DNA of 64,000 bases from Halomonas sp. BDJS001 (GTDB lineage: Bacteria > Pseudomonadota > Gammaproteobacteria > Pseudomonadales > Halomonadaceae), in assembly GCF_026104355.1 (NCBI RefSeq), contig NZ_CP110535.1, positions 62,001 through 126,000 on the forward strand, read 5' to 3'. The position numbers and the translations under genes are program-made. The notes below the pieces were generated by a model. The model did no database searches and was not told where the DNA came from. It saw only the letters and a list, made by a program, of their open reading frames with translations. Shown piece by piece: positions 8,646 to 16,947 of the stretch (position 1 is its first letter; each line of letters begins with the position of its first letter).

Positions 8646-10244
8646 TTAAGCGTAAAGATCTACCCGCCCATCCAGTACCTGCGGATTACTTCCGGAGTTC
8701 TGGCGAGTCGCATCATCTAAACCAATCTCGCCGCTGTCGCTGCCGGTTTTAGTGCCGTTCTTGCTGCTTGACTGGGCAAAAGCTTGGTCATTGGGGTCGC
8801 GCTGTTCGCCAACAGATGTTTCACCCAGTGATATGCCTTGCTCCGCCAAGGCTTCCCTGAGCTGGGGGATGGCCTGCTCCAGCACTTGCCGCACCTGTGC
8901 ATGGGCTGACAAAAAGTGAGCTTGAGCGCCTTGCTCGCTAAATTTTAGTGAGATAGAGAGCGGCCCCAGTTCTGCTGGATTCAACTGCATTTGGACATGC
9001 TGATCGCCGCCCCGCTGTGAAATCTGCACCAACTGTTGGCTTAGTTGTTGCGACCAGGCAGGACTCGTAAAAGGTGTTGCTAACGTGGCAGCTGTCGGGG
9101 TAGACGCAGGCGTATACGTTTGAGTGGATTGCGGCATTGCTAGCGAGTTACTGCCAGTATTTAAAGCAAAACCTGTTGGTAACTGTTCACCACTTTGGCT
9201 TCCTTTCGGTGTCCCATCGGCGGCCAGTAGAGCGCCCATGAGAGCTTCGCTACTGACGTTTGTGGCTGCGTTGATGGTGTTGTTAATATTTTGGGTGTTA
9301 AAAGTATCTGGCTGTGGCCTAGAGGGCATCTGAAGCTCCGCCACAGGCGAGCGTGTATCAGTTGAACGAGCTAAACCAGCGGACAATGTTTGAGCACCTT
9401 GCTGTTGTCCAACCAAGCCATTTAACGCGGAGACCAGCTGTGCAGCTTCCGTTTGACTAATATTTAACTGTTCAGCAATGGTTTTCAGCGCTGCTGGATC
9501 GAGAGGCTGCACAGACCCACCGCCCCCCATACTGAGAGACTGGATAATTGCTTTGAGCGCTGGTGTATCCACCAACTGCGCAGCCTCCGTTTGACTAACA
9601 TTTAACTGATCAGCAATGGCTTCCAGTGCTGCTGCGTCGAAAGACGGCACAGACCCGCTGTTATCCATGCTGAGAGACTGGATAATTGTTTTAAGCGCAG
9701 GTGTATCGACCAGCTGTGCAGCTTCCGTTTGACTAATATTTAGCTGTTCAGCGATCGCTTCGAGCCCTGCTGGAGAAACCGGCAATGCCTGCTGTGATAT
9801 GAGACTGCTGTCAGTAAATGAAGCCATGAGTGCGAGACGGCCAGCAATCTCGTCAAGAGGCGTAGAGAATTGCTCACCCCCTAAACCTAGAGTGTGTGCG
9901 CTGATGTCTGAGTTCGACAGATGTAGCTGGGCGAGAAGTTCAGAAAAATCGCTCTCACTGACATCAATCCCCAGGGTTTCAAGGGCCGTACTCAAACGTT
10001 CAGCGTCGACTTCTAATGTATCGGATACAAGATTGCCGAGGGCATCGAGCTGTTTTTGCTGTAAGGGCGCCTGAGAAGCGCTAATGTCACCAAGCCCAGA
10101 TGACGACGGGTTTCGCTGAGTAGCAGACGCTTGTAACAGCGCCTGGCGAAATAAGCCGTTGACTGGGTCTTGACGGTTAAAAGCACCTTGAGACTGTGTC
10201 TGAGGTGAACTTTGGCTGACCGAAAGCAACTGGTGGATGTTCAT
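8646..10244 (-). CDS. fliK: FliK, flagellar hook-length control protein
   Basis: 532 residues from the ATG at 10244 (MNIHQLL), chosen because AGGGAA precedes it; the frame is open 18 codons further. FliK is a secreted molecular ruler that switches export from hook to filament substrates. The C-terminal third (QMQLNPAELGPLSISLKF) is the Flg_hook domain that contacts FlhB. The central part carries two full and one partial 46-residue repeats. The N-terminal half is Gln/Ser-rich, as expected of the ruler. It follows fliJ after 19 bases in the fliFGHIJK unit. A second FliK-like gene lies at 19673. Confidence 0.92.
   Translation of the reverse strand: MNIHQLLSVSQSSPQTQSQGAFNRQDPVNGLFRQALLQASATQRNPSSSGLGDISASQAPLQQKQLDALGNLVSDTLEVDAERLSTALETLGIDVSESDFSELLAQLHLSNSDISAHTLGLGGEQFSTPLDEIAGRLALMASFTDSSLISQQALPVSPAGLEAIAEQLNISQTEAAQLVDTPALKTIIQSLSMDNSGSVPSFDAAALEAIADQLNVSQTEAAQLVDTPALKAIIQSLSMGGGGSVQPLDPAALKTIAEQLNISQTEAAQLVSALNGLVGQQQGAQTLSAGLARSTDTRSPVAELQMPSRPQPDTFNTQNINNTINAATNVSSEALMGALLAADGTPKGSQSGEQLPTGFALNTGSNSLAMPQSTQTYTPASTPTAATLATPFTSPAWSQQLSQQLVQISQRGGDQHVQMQLNPAELGPLSISLKFSEQGAQAHFLSAHAQVRQVLEQAIPQLREALAEQGISLGETSVGEQRDPNDQAFAQSSSKNGTKTGSDSGEIGLDDATRQNSGSNPQVLDGRVDLYA
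9432..9764 (-). repeat. 138-bp tandem repeat inside fliK
   Basis: Units of 138 bases (46 codons) occupy 9764-9627, 9626-9489 and a partial 9488-9432, each beginning with L(E/K)(A/T)IA(E/D)QLN(I/V)SQ. An identical 9-base anchor recurs at 9452, 9590 and 9728. The repeat lies in the ruler region, so copy number could change FliK length and perhaps hook length. Confidence 0.9.
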
Positions 10245-10263
10245 ATTCAGTTCCCTGGCACCG

Positions 10264-10716
10264 CTAATGCGGAGTGTCGTTATGTTGACGAGCCGCACGG
10301 CTTGTCACCAGATCATCATTCGTTTTTTGTTCCTGACGCTCACTGCGGCGGTGCTCTTCTAATAGTCGACGCGACGCCAGTGTATCGTAGGAAGAGAGCT
10401 TTCGCTGCTCTTGTTGCCAGTTCTTTTTACTCTGCTCAACGCTTGCCTGTTGGGAAGCTAAGGCTTGTCGAGCGCGGCTTAGGGCCGCGTCCAAAGAGGC
10501 TAAGAACTGCTGATAGTTGTACATAGTGGCAGGGTCAATGCCTTCACGCATCGCTTTCTGTAAGCGCTCAGCGTACTCCGCCCGATAGCTCAGTAGCGAC
10601 TGTAACTGAGCGGTCGTTTGTTGCTCCGTTTGTCGCTCTTGTGCCAGTACTTTACCCGCTTGGTCGCGGGCACCTCTGGCTAAGTCGGTTAACATTTCGA
10701 GCTGGGAAGTACTCAT
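10264..10716 (-). CDS. fliJ: FliJ, flagellar export stalk/chaperone-escort protein
   Basis: 150 residues from ATG 10716, which overlaps the fliI stop as ATGA; the longer ORF upstream runs through fliI and is rejected. The protein is highly charged, Gln/Arg-rich and helical throughout (coiled coil from residues about 5 to 140), as for FliJ, which sits in the FliI hexamer like the gamma subunit of F1 ATPase. The match is by size, coiled-coil character and position between fliI and fliK, since FliJ sequences diverge strongly. Confidence 0.88.
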   Translation of the reverse strand: MSTSQLEMLTDLARGARDQAGKVLAQERQTEQQTTAQLQSLLSYRAEYAERLQKAMREGIDPATMYNYQQFLASLDAALSRARQALASQQASVEQSKKNWQQEQRKLSSYDTLASRRLLEEHRRSERQEQKTNDDLVTSRAARQHNDTPH

Positions 10717-12107
10717 GTGCGTCCTCCTACCAGTGCGTGCAGCGCTTGGCGAGCATCCGCAAGCGTTGCACACTCATCAATATTCTGTTGAAGGAAGTTT
10801 TCCAACGATGGAAAGCGTTTCACTGCTTCGTCGAGCTGGGGATCATGGCCCGGGCTGTAGGCCCCCACGCTGATAAGATCCCGGTTACGCTGGTAGCGCG
10901 AGAAGAGCTGTTTGAACACTCGTGCTTCCTGAAGCTGATCGGCTGAGGCGATGGAGGTCATTGCGCGGCTAATTGAAGCTTCAATATCGATGGCCGGATA
11001 GTGACCTGCTTCCGCTAATGTTCTCGACAGCACGATATGCCCGTCTAGAATGGCGCGAGCAGAATCAGCAATAGGATCCTGTTGGTCGTCGCCCTCCGTT
11101 AGTACGGTATAAAACGCCGTAATGGAACCACCACCACGCTCAGCATTACCTGCGCGCTCCACTAAGCCGGGCAGCTTTGCAAAAACCGACGGCGGATAAC
11201 CTTTAGTAGCGGGTGGCTCACCAATGGCCAGGGCAATTTCCCGCTGGGCCATGGCGTACCGGGTTAACGAATCCATGATCAGCAGGACATCGCGACCTTC
11301 GTCACGAAAACCTTCTGCCAGGCGAGTCGCATAAGCGGCGCCCTGTAGGCGCTGCAGCGGTGATGTGTCAGCGGGAGCGGCGACGACAACAGCACGCCGA
11401 CGTCCCTCAGGGCCCAAAATATTATCGATGAAGTCTTGTACTTCACGGCCTCGCTCACCAATCAAACCCACCACAATCACATCGGCCTTGGTGTAGCGTG
11501 CCATCATACCTAGCAGAACGGACTTACCCACGCCGGAGCCTGCAAAGAGCCCCATACGCTGACCTCGACCTACGCAAAGCAGGGCATTGATAGCGCGAAT
11601 GCCGACGTCAATTTGCGCATCAATGGGCGCCCGAGAAAGCGGATTGAGCGGCGGAGAGCTGAGTGTTGCTCGGGGTATTTCATCTATATTCTCCCGATCA
11701 TCCAGCGGATTGCCGTTACCATCCAGTACTCGCCCAAGCAGGCTATCACCCATCGGGAAGCGGCGGGCACTGTTGTTGCCGCTTTCATCAAGAGGTGCGA
11801 CGCGAGCGCCAGGCATTAATCCTATAACCTCTTCGAGAGGCATCAGGAATAGCTTGTCACCAGAAAAGCCGACGACCTCTGCCTCTGCATGCCTATCGCT
11901 GTCTGTCAGCCGACCATCGCTGCCAGGTAATTCAATCCGGCAGGCGCTACCCACCGCCACACGCAGCCCTACCACCTCAATCACCATCCCCGTCGCGCGA
12001 ACAACGCGACCGCTATTGCGGTAGCGAGGCAGATGGCTGACACGCTGCTGCGTGCGTCGCAATGCCTTATTCCAGCGATGTTGATGGGGACAGGTGGTCT
12101 CTGCCAT
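10713..12107 (-). CDS. fliI: FliI, flagellar type III export ATPase
   Basis: 464 residues from ATG 12107, 10 bases after the fliH stop; the frame is open 65 codons further, inside fliH. Rotary-type ATPase energising substrate unfolding. Walker A AGSGVGKS, Walker B region [20 protein letters not shown], and the type III ATPase block [20 protein letters not shown] are all present. Length is that of E. coli FliI (457). It is flanked by its regulators fliH and fliJ. Confidence 0.97.
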   Translation of the reverse strand: MAETTCPHQHRWNKALRRTQQRVSHLPRYRNSGRVVRATGMVIEVVGLRVAVGSACRIELPGSDGRLTDSDRHAEAEVVGFSGDKLFLMPLEEVIGLMPGARVAPLDESGNNSARRFPMGDSLLGRVLDGNGNPLDDRENIDEIPRATLSSPPLNPLSRAPIDAQIDVGIRAINALLCVGRGQRMGLFAGSGVGKSVLLGMMARYTKADVIVVGLIGERGREVQDFIDNILGPEGRRRAVVVAAPADTSPLQRLQGAAYATRLAEGFRDEGRDVLLIMDSLTRYAMAQREIALAIGEPPATKGYPPSVFAKLPGLVERAGNAERGGGSITAFYTVLTEGDDQQDPIADSARAILDGHIVLSRTLAEAGHYPAIDIEASISRAMTSIASADQLQEARVFKQLFSRYQRNRDLISVGAYSPGHDPQLDEAVKRFPSLENFLQQNIDECATLADARQALHALVGGRT

Positions 12108-12117
12108 GGGTATCCGC

Positions 12118-12891
12118 CTACGATGAAGGAACGTTAGAAGAGGGAGGGGAATTGAGGCCGCGTTTGCGCGATTGGGCTTGGATAGCATGCCAACGGCTTT
12201 CGAAGGTCGCGTCAATTTCCCCCTGGGCACTGGTGACCCGACAGCCGCCACGGGCAAGTTGGTCATCGGGCTGCAGTTTCCAATTGGCAGCCCTGAGTTC
12301 ATTGCCTAGGTGCTCTTCTACTAGCGCATGATCATCGGGGTTGAGCCAAAGCCTCTGCTGGCCTACCAGAGGGGGTTCAGTGTGCAGCAGCTCGCGGACA
12401 ATGGTCAAAATTTGCTCAGGTGTATCCCGTAAGGCATCGCTTGCAAGCTGTTTGCCGGTGGCGAGTGCTAACTCGACCAGGTCGTAGGCAATCGTGTCAT
12501 CAAGACGTTCAAGGGCGTCCGCAAACTGCTTGCCCAGCGTTTCCAGCGGTGCAACGGTTTTGCGAATCTGTGCTTCCAACTCCGTTTTTGCCTGTTCGGC
12601 AGCTTCCTCTAAACCCTTTTCAAGCCCCTCTTTGTGGCCTTGTTCAAAGCCAGCGTCATACCCCTCTTTTTGTGCTTGCTGGCGAATACGCTCATAAAGT
12701 GCCTGGCGTTCACTCTCTTCACGCTGGCGTGCCAGCTCGGCCGCTTTTTGTGCCGCCTGTACTTTGCGCTGGTGAGCTGTTGGCACTTCGCCGTCAGGGG
12801 CATGGCTGCTCTTTGTGGTCGCCAGCTCATCCATCTGCCAGCGGCGCCAATCCCCATGGCGATCAAATTTAGGCGAGTGAGTATTAGACAT
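12118..12891 (-). CDS. fliH: FliH, negative regulator of the export ATPase
   Basis: 257-residue cytoplasmic protein with the FliH pattern: a charged N-terminus, a Glu/Gln/Ala coiled coil (residues 45-115) containing the GxxxG-type repeat ([20 protein letters not shown]) and a C-terminal domain ([17 protein letters not shown]) that binds the FliI N-terminus. The start overlaps the 3' end of fliG by 8 bases. Confidence 0.94.
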   Translation of the reverse strand: MSNTHSPKFDRHGDWRRWQMDELATTKSSHAPDGEVPTAHQRKVQAAQKAAELARQREESERQALYERIRQQAQKEGYDAGFEQGHKEGLEKGLEEAAEQAKTELEAQIRKTVAPLETLGKQFADALERLDDTIAYDLVELALATGKQLASDALRDTPEQILTIVRELLHTEPPLVGQQRLWLNPDDHALVEEHLGNELRAANWKLQPDDQLARGGCRVTSAQGEIDATFESRWHAIQAQSRKRGLNSPPSSNVPSS

Positions 12892-13897
12892 ACTCGTCGT
12901 CTCCGCCAGCCAGAACGATTTCCCCTGAATCGGCTAAACGCCGCACGACCTGCAAGATAGTTTTCTGCTCGGTTTCAACTTGAGAGACGCGGATGGGGCC
13001 TCGGGCTTCCATATCTTCGCGCACTAAATCGGCGGCGCGCTGTGACATGTTGCGCAGGAATTTGTCGACCAAAGCGTCCTGAGCCCCTTTGAGTGCCACG
13101 ACCAACGAGTTGGTATCGACTTCCTGCAGCACCATTTGAATAGCGCGGTTGTCGAGATCCAGCAGATTCTCGAACAGGAACATTTCGTCGATAATCTTCT
13201 GAGCCAGATCTTCGCTGTGCGCACGCACGGTTTCGATAGCTGTCTCCTCCTGAGAGGAGTTCATCAAGTTGAGGATCTCTGCAGCCGTTCTTACGCCGCC
13301 CATTTTGCTGCGTTTGAGGTTCTGGCCATCCAGCATGCTGGTGAGTACTTCGGTCAGTTCTTGTAACGCTGCAGGCTGAACGCCGCTAAAGGTGGCGATA
13401 CGTAGTACCACGTCATTACGCAATTTCTCTTCAAACAGCTCCAGAATATCTGAGGCTTGATGACGATCCAGGTGAACCAGGATTGTCGCAATAATCTGCG
13501 GATGCTCGTCGCGGATTAGCTCGGAGACCATGGACGCTTCCATGAGGTTGAGTGCGTCGATACCCGAGTTGCTGCCTGTGGTCTCCAGAATATCTTCAAT
13601 TAAGCTGGTCGCGCGCTCGCTACCCAGTGCTTTGGTCAGCACCGAGCGGATGTGGTCGCTGGAGTTGAGGTTCAGCGCAACAAACTCTTCGGTCTCTTTA
13701 TGGAAAGCTTCCAGCACCGCTTTCATTTCTTCGTGTGAGACCTGATTGAGCTTGGCCATCTCCATACTAATTTCTTGCACCTCAGCAGCGCCGAGATACT
13801 TAAACACCTCGGCGGCGCTGTCTTCATCGAGCGCCAGTAACAACACAGCGCTCTTGCGGGCTCCGCTCATTTCAGCAATTGAACTACTCATTGGCAT
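12884..13897 (-). CDS. fliG: FliG, flagellar rotor switch protein
   Basis: 337-residue C-ring protein that carries torque from the stator. The N-terminal domain (SGARKSAVLLLALDEDSAAE) binds FliF; the middle EHPQ motif (DEHPQIIATILVHLDRHQAS) binds FliM; the C-terminal domain has the charged torque helix (LRNMSQRAADLVREDMEARG) and ends [13 protein letters not shown]. Two ATGs two codons apart (13897, 13891) are both possible; the first overlaps fliF by 14 bases. Confidence 0.97.
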   Translation of the reverse strand: MPMSSSIAEMSGARKSAVLLLALDEDSAAEVFKYLGAAEVQEISMEMAKLNQVSHEEMKAVLEAFHKETEEFVALNLNSSDHIRSVLTKALGSERATSLIEDILETTGSNSGIDALNLMEASMVSELIRDEHPQIIATILVHLDRHQASDILELFEEKLRNDVVLRIATFSGVQPAALQELTEVLTSMLDGQNLKRSKMGGVRTAAEILNLMNSSQEETAIETVRAHSEDLAQKIIDEMFLFENLLDLDNRAIQMVLQEVDTNSLVVALKGAQDALVDKFLRNMSQRAADLVREDMEARGPIRVSQVETEQKTILQVVRRLADSGEIVLAGGDDEYV

Positions 13898-15653
13898 TCA
13901 TCCAGCTACGAATGATCATCGCGACCATGCGGGGATCTTCCTGCGCCATTTCACGCAGGTCGTTGAGGTTATGCTCGTAGAGTGAGGTTTTACGCCGACG
14001 CTTGGGCTTGGCGTAGGTCTCATCAGTCTCGTCTGACGACTCTAAGTCTTCGTCGTCTTCCTCGCCTACGCTAGCAGACAGCGTGCCGCCAGGCGTTGCG
14101 GTCGCCATCACCGGTGGCTGGGTATAACGCTTGATTAAAGGGCGCAAAATCAGCAGGTAAAGCAATAAAATCGCTAGCGCAACCAGTAGGTAGCGACCCA
14201 CCTTGCCAGCAAGAGAAAGCACGCTGGGGTCTTTCCACCAATCGACCTCTACGCTCTCCTCAGCACTGCGCGCAAAGGGAGAGTTGACGACTTCAACTTC
14301 ATCGCCGCGCACGGTCGAGAAGCCCATTGCTTGACGAACCAGACGCTCAATTTGAGCCACTTCGTTGTCTGTTAGGGCAACCTCCACGGGTTCGCCCTCA
14401 TCGTTCATCTCTGTGCGATAGTTCACGACGACCGCCGCAGAGAGTCGCTCTATTTGGCCGAGCCGGTGCTGGACGTGCTCAATACTGCGATCAACTTCGT
14501 AGTTGATAACGTCGTCTTGACGTAAGTTGCGCAACGCTTCTGGGGGGGCATCTTCCTGTTGGTCGCCTTCTTGCTCGCCTTCCTGTTGGTTGATAGGGGA
14601 GGGTATGGCGCCCGGCGGTGTATTGCTGAGTGCGCCTGGGATGCCTGTGGACAGAGGGTCTTCACCATCAAAAGCAAGGCTTAGCTGGCGGCTACGCACG
14701 GCTGCTTCATTAGGCGGTTGATTTGGCCCGTAACGCTCAGAGGTTTGCTCGCGCCGCGAGAAATCTATTTGTGCTGCAACCTGGGCGCGCACGTTATCGC
14801 GCCCCAGAATGGGCGTTAAAATATGCTCGATACGCTGCTGGTAAGAGCGCTCAACCTCGGTAATATATTCAAGCTGTGACCCATCCAGGTCGTTTCCATT
14901 ACTTGTCTCGGCAGACAGTAGTCGGCCATCCTGATTCACCACGGTGACATCTTCAGCGGCAAGCTCTGGCACGCTACCTGAGACCATATGGACGATCGCG
15001 CTGACTTGGCCTTCACCCAAAACGCGGCCAGGTAAAAGGGTCAGAACAACGGAGGCTTTCGCTGGCTCTCGATCACGGATAAACACCGATGGTTTAGCCA
15101 TGGAGAGATGAACTCTCACGCCTTCTACCGGCCCTAGCGATTCAATTGAACGGGCCAGCTCGCCTTCCAAGCCCCGCTGATAGTTAATCTGCTCAGCAAA
15201 TTGACTAATCCCAAACGCCTGGCTATCCATTAACTCCAGACCAAGATTGCCGCCGCGTGGAAGACCCTGCTCTGCAAGCTGTAGGCGTAGCGTATGAACC
15301 TGGTCGCTAGGCACCATTAACGCCTGGCCGCCTTCACTGAACCGGTAAGGAATACCACGCGTGTCGAGTTCATTGATGATGCTGCCACCATCAGCTTCGC
15401 TCAGGTTGCTGTAAAGCACGCGGTAATCAGGACTGCTGGCCCACATAAAGAGAGCCGCCACAATAGCAATTGAGGCGGCACCAGCAATAAGCAGTGCGAC
15501 GAGTGGATTGCCACGCAACTGACTCAACGTTCGCTCAAAAGCCGAGCCGCTGGCGGTATCGCGTTCGCTATTTCCACTACCTGTGCTTCCACTGCGGGGA
15601 GCGGCTTGATTCTTACTGTTTTGACGGCCTGCCGTTGCACCAGTTTCGCTCAT
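13884..15653 (-). CDS. fliF: FliF, flagellar MS-ring protein
   Basis: 589 residues from ATG 15653, preceded by GGAGGGACGC; the open frame extends 27 codons upstream without a better ribosome site. FliF forms the membrane ring that seeds basal body assembly. Membrane helices lie at about residues 55-77 and 465-485. The ring-building motif repeats (SDYRVLYSNLSEADGGSIIN) and the FliG-binding C-terminus (LNDLREMAQEDPRMVAMIIR) are clear. First gene of fliFGHIJK and divergent from fliE across a 257-base spacer. Confidence 0.97.
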   Translation of the reverse strand: MSETGATAGRQNSKNQAAPRSGSTGSGNSERDTASGSAFERTLSQLRGNPLVALLIAGAASIAIVAALFMWASSPDYRVLYSNLSEADGGSIINELDTRGIPYRFSEGGQALMVPSDQVHTLRLQLAEQGLPRGGNLGLELMDSQAFGISQFAEQINYQRGLEGELARSIESLGPVEGVRVHLSMAKPSVFIRDREPAKASVVLTLLPGRVLGEGQVSAIVHMVSGSVPELAAEDVTVVNQDGRLLSAETSNGNDLDGSQLEYITEVERSYQQRIEHILTPILGRDNVRAQVAAQIDFSRREQTSERYGPNQPPNEAAVRSRQLSLAFDGEDPLSTGIPGALSNTPPGAIPSPINQQEGEQEGDQQEDAPPEALRNLRQDDVINYEVDRSIEHVQHRLGQIERLSAAVVVNYRTEMNDEGEPVEVALTDNEVAQIERLVRQAMGFSTVRGDEVEVVNSPFARSAEESVEVDWWKDPSVLSLAGKVGRYLLVALAILLLYLLILRPLIKRYTQPPVMATATPGGTLSASVGEEDDEDLESSDETDETYAKPKRRRKTSLYEHNLNDLREMAQEDPRMVAMIIRSWMNANE

Positions 15654-15911
15654 GCGTCCCTCCAACAAAGGGGCAAGCAAAACTGGCGTCGGCCCAGGCG
15701 CATCACCAAAGAAGGCATAGGCTATATCCGTCAATCGCGGTTATCCGCCTAAAAGATGAGGCGGAATTGTGATGACGGCCATTATCCGGTGGCTAGTCGA
15801 GCCTAAAGGAAAGATAAGATCCGCTTTTTATGCGCATTTGTCCGTATGAGGTGGGTTGCTTTGGTGTTAGGCTTTTTGCATTAGATCTTTTTTGCGAATT
15901 GAGGTGAGCGT

Positions 15912-16244
15912 ATGAGTACTCCCGCAATACAGGCTGCGCTACAACAGATGCAAGGCATGGCGACCCAAGCGGCATCCACGCAGCCCCTTAGTGGTGCTCA
16001 GGCGTCAGCCGCTGTTGGTCAAGGAGGGTTTGGCGGCGAGCTGCAGGCGTCGATCCAGCGTATTAACCGGCTTCAGCAAACGGCGAATAGTCAGGCGATG
16101 GCCTTTCAGGCAGGTGATCCCAATTTGCAGCTCAATGACGTAATGGTCGATATGCAGAAGGCTAGCGTTGCTTTTCAAATGGGGCTTCAGGTTCGCAACC
16201 GCTTGGTTTCTGCATATCGTGATGTTATGAACATGCAGGTTTAG
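15912..16244 (+). CDS. fliE: FliE, MS ring-rod junction protein
   Basis: 110-residue exported protein linking the MS ring to the rod. The C-terminal helix pair (NDVMVDMQKASVAFQMGLQVRN without break) is the family signature, and length equals E. coli FliE (104). ATTGAGGTGAG precedes the ATG. It is divergent from fliF; the 258-base spacer between them must hold both promoters, but no consensus sigma-28 site is seen there. Confidence 0.95.
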   Translation: MSTPAIQAALQQMQGMATQAASTQPLSGAQASAAVGQGGFGGELQASIQRINRLQQTANSQAMAFQAGDPNLQLNDVMVDMQKASVAFQMGLQVRNRLVSAYRDVMNMQV

Positions 16245-16255
16245 GCTTTTTGGTC

Positions 16256-16621
16256 TCAAGCCTCAATGGAAATGATTCGCCCGTTCATCTCTTCTAATCG
16301 CTCTGCAATGGCGAGTACTTCTTCTGCTGGTATCTGGCGTATGACCTCTCCAGACTCCCTGTCTATAACCCGCGTAATCACGCGTGAGGTCTCTTCGCTT
16401 AATTCGAACTCTAAGCCATGTGGACGCATAATCTCGTTAATGCGCTGAATGGGTTGGACGAGTTCGTCAGCAGATGTTTCCTGCTCGGTTGTTTCTGTGT
16501 TTTTAAGCTGGGTGTTCGTTGGGGCTAGCTGAGCCAGTGTGTTTTCTAGCCGCTGACGTGGGTTTAAATGGCTTAGGGTCGATGACAGTGTCGGAATTGC
16601 TTCGGTAGGTAGGGAGCTCAT
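16256..16621 (-). CDS. flaG: FlaG family flagellar protein
   Basis: 121 residues from the ATG at 16621 (MSSLPTEAIP). The last 65 residues (RVIDRESGEVIRQIPAEEVL preceded by LEFELSEETSRVITR) are the FlaG domain, linked in several bacteria to filament length control. The N-terminal half is Thr/Gln-rich and not conserved. It is convergent with fliE, their stops sharing a short AGGCTT/AAGCCT hairpin (16243-16263), and is preceded by a perfect sigma-28 promoter, so it is a late gene although fliC and fliD are elsewhere. Confidence 0.9.
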   Translation of the reverse strand: MSSLPTEAIPTLSSTLSHLNPRQRLENTLAQLAPTNTQLKNTETTEQETSADELVQPIQRINEIMRPHGLEFELSEETSRVITRVIDRESGEVIRQIPAEEVLAIAERLEEMNGRIISIEA

Positions 16622-16729
16622 GGGCACGTTCCTTTTTAAAGTCAGCTTTGGCAGCCAGTTAGTGGTGCAATAGCGTGAAACGGCAGCCATAGCTCGGATT
16701 TTTGCTAGTTAATAAGCGTTTCTACACTG

Positions 16730-16756
16730 TTATCGGCAGGATGCTAAAAAACTTTA
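16730..16756 (-). promoter_or_regulatory. Perfect sigma-28 (FliA) promoter for flaG
   Basis: Read on the minus strand: TAAAGTTT (16756-16749), an 11-base spacer and GCCGATAA (16737-16730), identical at all 16 positions to the enteric FliA consensus. It lies about 110 bases before the flaG ATG. Confidence 0.88.
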
Positions 16757-16788
16757 CACTTACCGGCATGGCGTTGTGTTTGCTTGTT

Positions 16789-16800
16789 GTCGGTACCGAC
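16789..16800. promoter_or_regulatory. 12-bp palindrome in the flaG/PilZ intergenic region
   Basis: GTCGGTACCGAC is a perfect palindrome in the 326-base divergent gap between flaG and the PilZ/HD-GYP gene (16622-16947), the only gap above 300 bases in the window. Besides this and the flaG promoter the gap shows nothing else I can name; an A/T-rich TATATAA follows the palindrome on the plus side. It could be an operator, but no regulator is assigned. Confidence 0.3.
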
Positions 16801-16947
16801 TATATAACCTCCTGTGTCTGCTTGCTATAGCCTGCCTGATAAGTATGAAAACAGTGGCTTTTTGTGCATACGCCGCGCTGGTGGCATCTGATATGCTTCT
16901 CCGCTTTGCGGTGAATTGATTAACGCATAAGAGTAAGTGAGGCGAGA

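Noticed and set aside
15654..15911. Sigma-28 or sigma-54 promoter between fliF and fliE
   Set aside because: CCTAAAGG has no partner -10 and no GG-N10-GC pair was seen; class II FlhDC control is expected but its degenerate binding site cannot be called by eye.
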